From NCBI GenBank assembly GCA_017552715.1, contig JAFZOW010000006.1:1-64000 (forward strand): a DNA stretch of 64,000 nt. Reading direction: 5' to 3'. Source of the DNA: Lachnospiraceae bacterium (GTDB taxonomy: Bacteria; Bacillota; Clostridia; Lachnospirales; Lachnospiraceae). Every line of letters starts with the position of its first letter. Position 1 is the first letter of the stretch. A program made the translations under genes and the position numbers. Under the pieces are notes generated by a model, which had not been told where the DNA came from, did not search any database, and saw nothing but the letters and a program-made list of their open reading frames with translations. Of this stretch, positions 63,485-64,000 are shown one piece after another.

Positions 63485-64000
63485 ATGAAGATCAGTCCGG
63501 ATATCAGTGAAGTAAAAAGGGTCGCGGCAGAGGAAAAGTACGATGTTTATCCCCTTTCCTGCGAGATCCTTTCGGATTTTACCACGCCCATCGAGACCAT
63601 GCGTGTGCTGCTTGCCCATTCTACCCACTGTTACATGCTGGAAAGTGCCCAGGCCAGTGAGCGCTGGGGGCGTTACACCTTTATGGGCTACGAGCCCAAG
63701 CTGGCCATCAGCTGCATTAACGGCAGGCTCCGTGCGGGAGAGGAAGAGATCGACTGTGACGATCCTTCGGAATATCTGCGGGAGCTGATGAAAACCCACA
63801 GAAGTCCCCGCATCCCTTCCCTGCCTTCCTTTACCGGAGGTCTGGTGGGATATTTCTCCTTCGATTACCTGGGCTACAGCGAGCCTACCATCCGTCGGGA
63901 GGTGGTGGACGAAGAGGAATTCCGGGATATGGATGTGATGCTCTTTGATAAGGTCATCGCCTTTGACCATGTATGTCAGAAGATCGTCCTTATCGTGAAC
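63485..64000 (+). CDS. trpE: Anthranilate synthase component I, 5' part (cut by window edge)
   Basis: The first 172 codons of a protein open to the last base. It reads MKISPDISEVKRVAAEEKYD, then VYPLSCEILSDFTTPIET, LLESAQ-like MLESAQASERWGRYTFMGYEP and GGLVGYFSFDYLGYSE. These are the N-terminal signs of TrpE (tryptophan-sensing LLES-type region and GGxxGYxxYD). TrpE takes chorismate and glutamine to anthranilate. GGGAGGAGAGGA precedes the ATG. It starts 20 nt after glnN, whose product supplies the amide donor, with no visible leader peptide between them. PabB is the less likely alternative. Confidence 0.88.
   Translation, partial: MKISPDISEVKRVAAEEKYDVYPLSCEILSDFTTPIETMRVLLAHSTHCYMLESAQASERWGRYTFMGYEPKLAISCINGRLRAGEEEIDCDDPSEYLRELMKTHRSPRIPSLPSFTGGLVGYFSFDYLGYSEPTIRREVVDEEEFRDMDVMLFDKVIAFDHVCQKIVLIVN

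Overview
The window looks like chromosome from an anaerobic, carbohydrate-degrading Bacillota, most likely a Lachnospiraceae-type Clostridia. This rests on strong GGAGG-type ribosome sites, a type III glutamine synthetase, a monomeric [FeFe] hydrogenase with TSCCPAW, a cobalamin methionine synthase without the reactivation domain, a FeoA-FeoB fusion, a BirA-type operator at bioY, a GH5-CBM2 lipoprotein cellulase, and DUF6062/DUF6106-like proteins. Most genes are GC-moderate and tightly packed, with many ATGA or TGATG overlaps. The species cannot be told from the sequence alone.

Layout. 0.2-6.3 kb: argB-argD run into a tethered solute-binding-like protein, an MBOAT acyltransferase and an SGNH partner. 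6.3-9.2 kb: a divergent pair (small membrane protein; 7TM-GAF-GGDEF diguanylate cyclase) whose promoters both lie almost on the start codons. 9.2-14.8 kb: an Fe-S aldo/keto reductase and a complete sugar-type ABC importer. 14.8-20.8 kb: DegV, an MBL hydrolase, an OYE-type flavoenzyme, FeoAB and a small LRR-like protein. 20.9-29.6 kb: an OB-fold-like lipoprotein, metH behind a structured leader, glyA, a lipid kinase, a beta-CASP protein and two membrane proteins.

29.6-37.2 kb is an AT-richer accessory island. It opens with a candidate type I toxin-antitoxin locus (33-aa toxin of TxpA/BsrG type, a convergent antisense RNA, and a related 5' hairpin on both RNAs) and an XRE regulator. Five co-oriented genes follow: an SPFH protein with C-terminal zinc ribbons, an LRR membrane protein with a coiled-coil tail, a HEPN-like protein with an RX4H motif, a zinc ribbon-TIR-TM-TPR protein and a voltage-gated-type K+ channel. 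TIR, HEPN and channel together suggest a membrane-linked stress or defence system; this is the best candidate for an undescribed system here.

37.3-42.3 kb: lipoprotein, GH5-CBM2 cellulase and esterase (polysaccharide breakdown). 42.3-46.6 kb: DUF6062- and DUF6106-like genes sharing overlapping divergent promoters, guaB, and a receiver-GGDEF protein that has lost its key signalling residues. 46.7-54.9 kb: serine acetyltransferase leading a surface-glycan cluster (4,6-dehydratase, aminotransferase, phosphoglycosyl transferase, CE2-like esterase, two GT4 enzymes). 54.9-59.0 kb: bioY, a GT4 enzyme with an amphipathic tail and a GH13 glucosidase. 59.0-64.0 kb: a methyltransferase-like protein, [FeFe] hydrogenase, glutamine synthetase III and the 5' part of trpE, cut by the window edge. 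I see no tRNA, rRNA, CRISPR array or insertion sequence.
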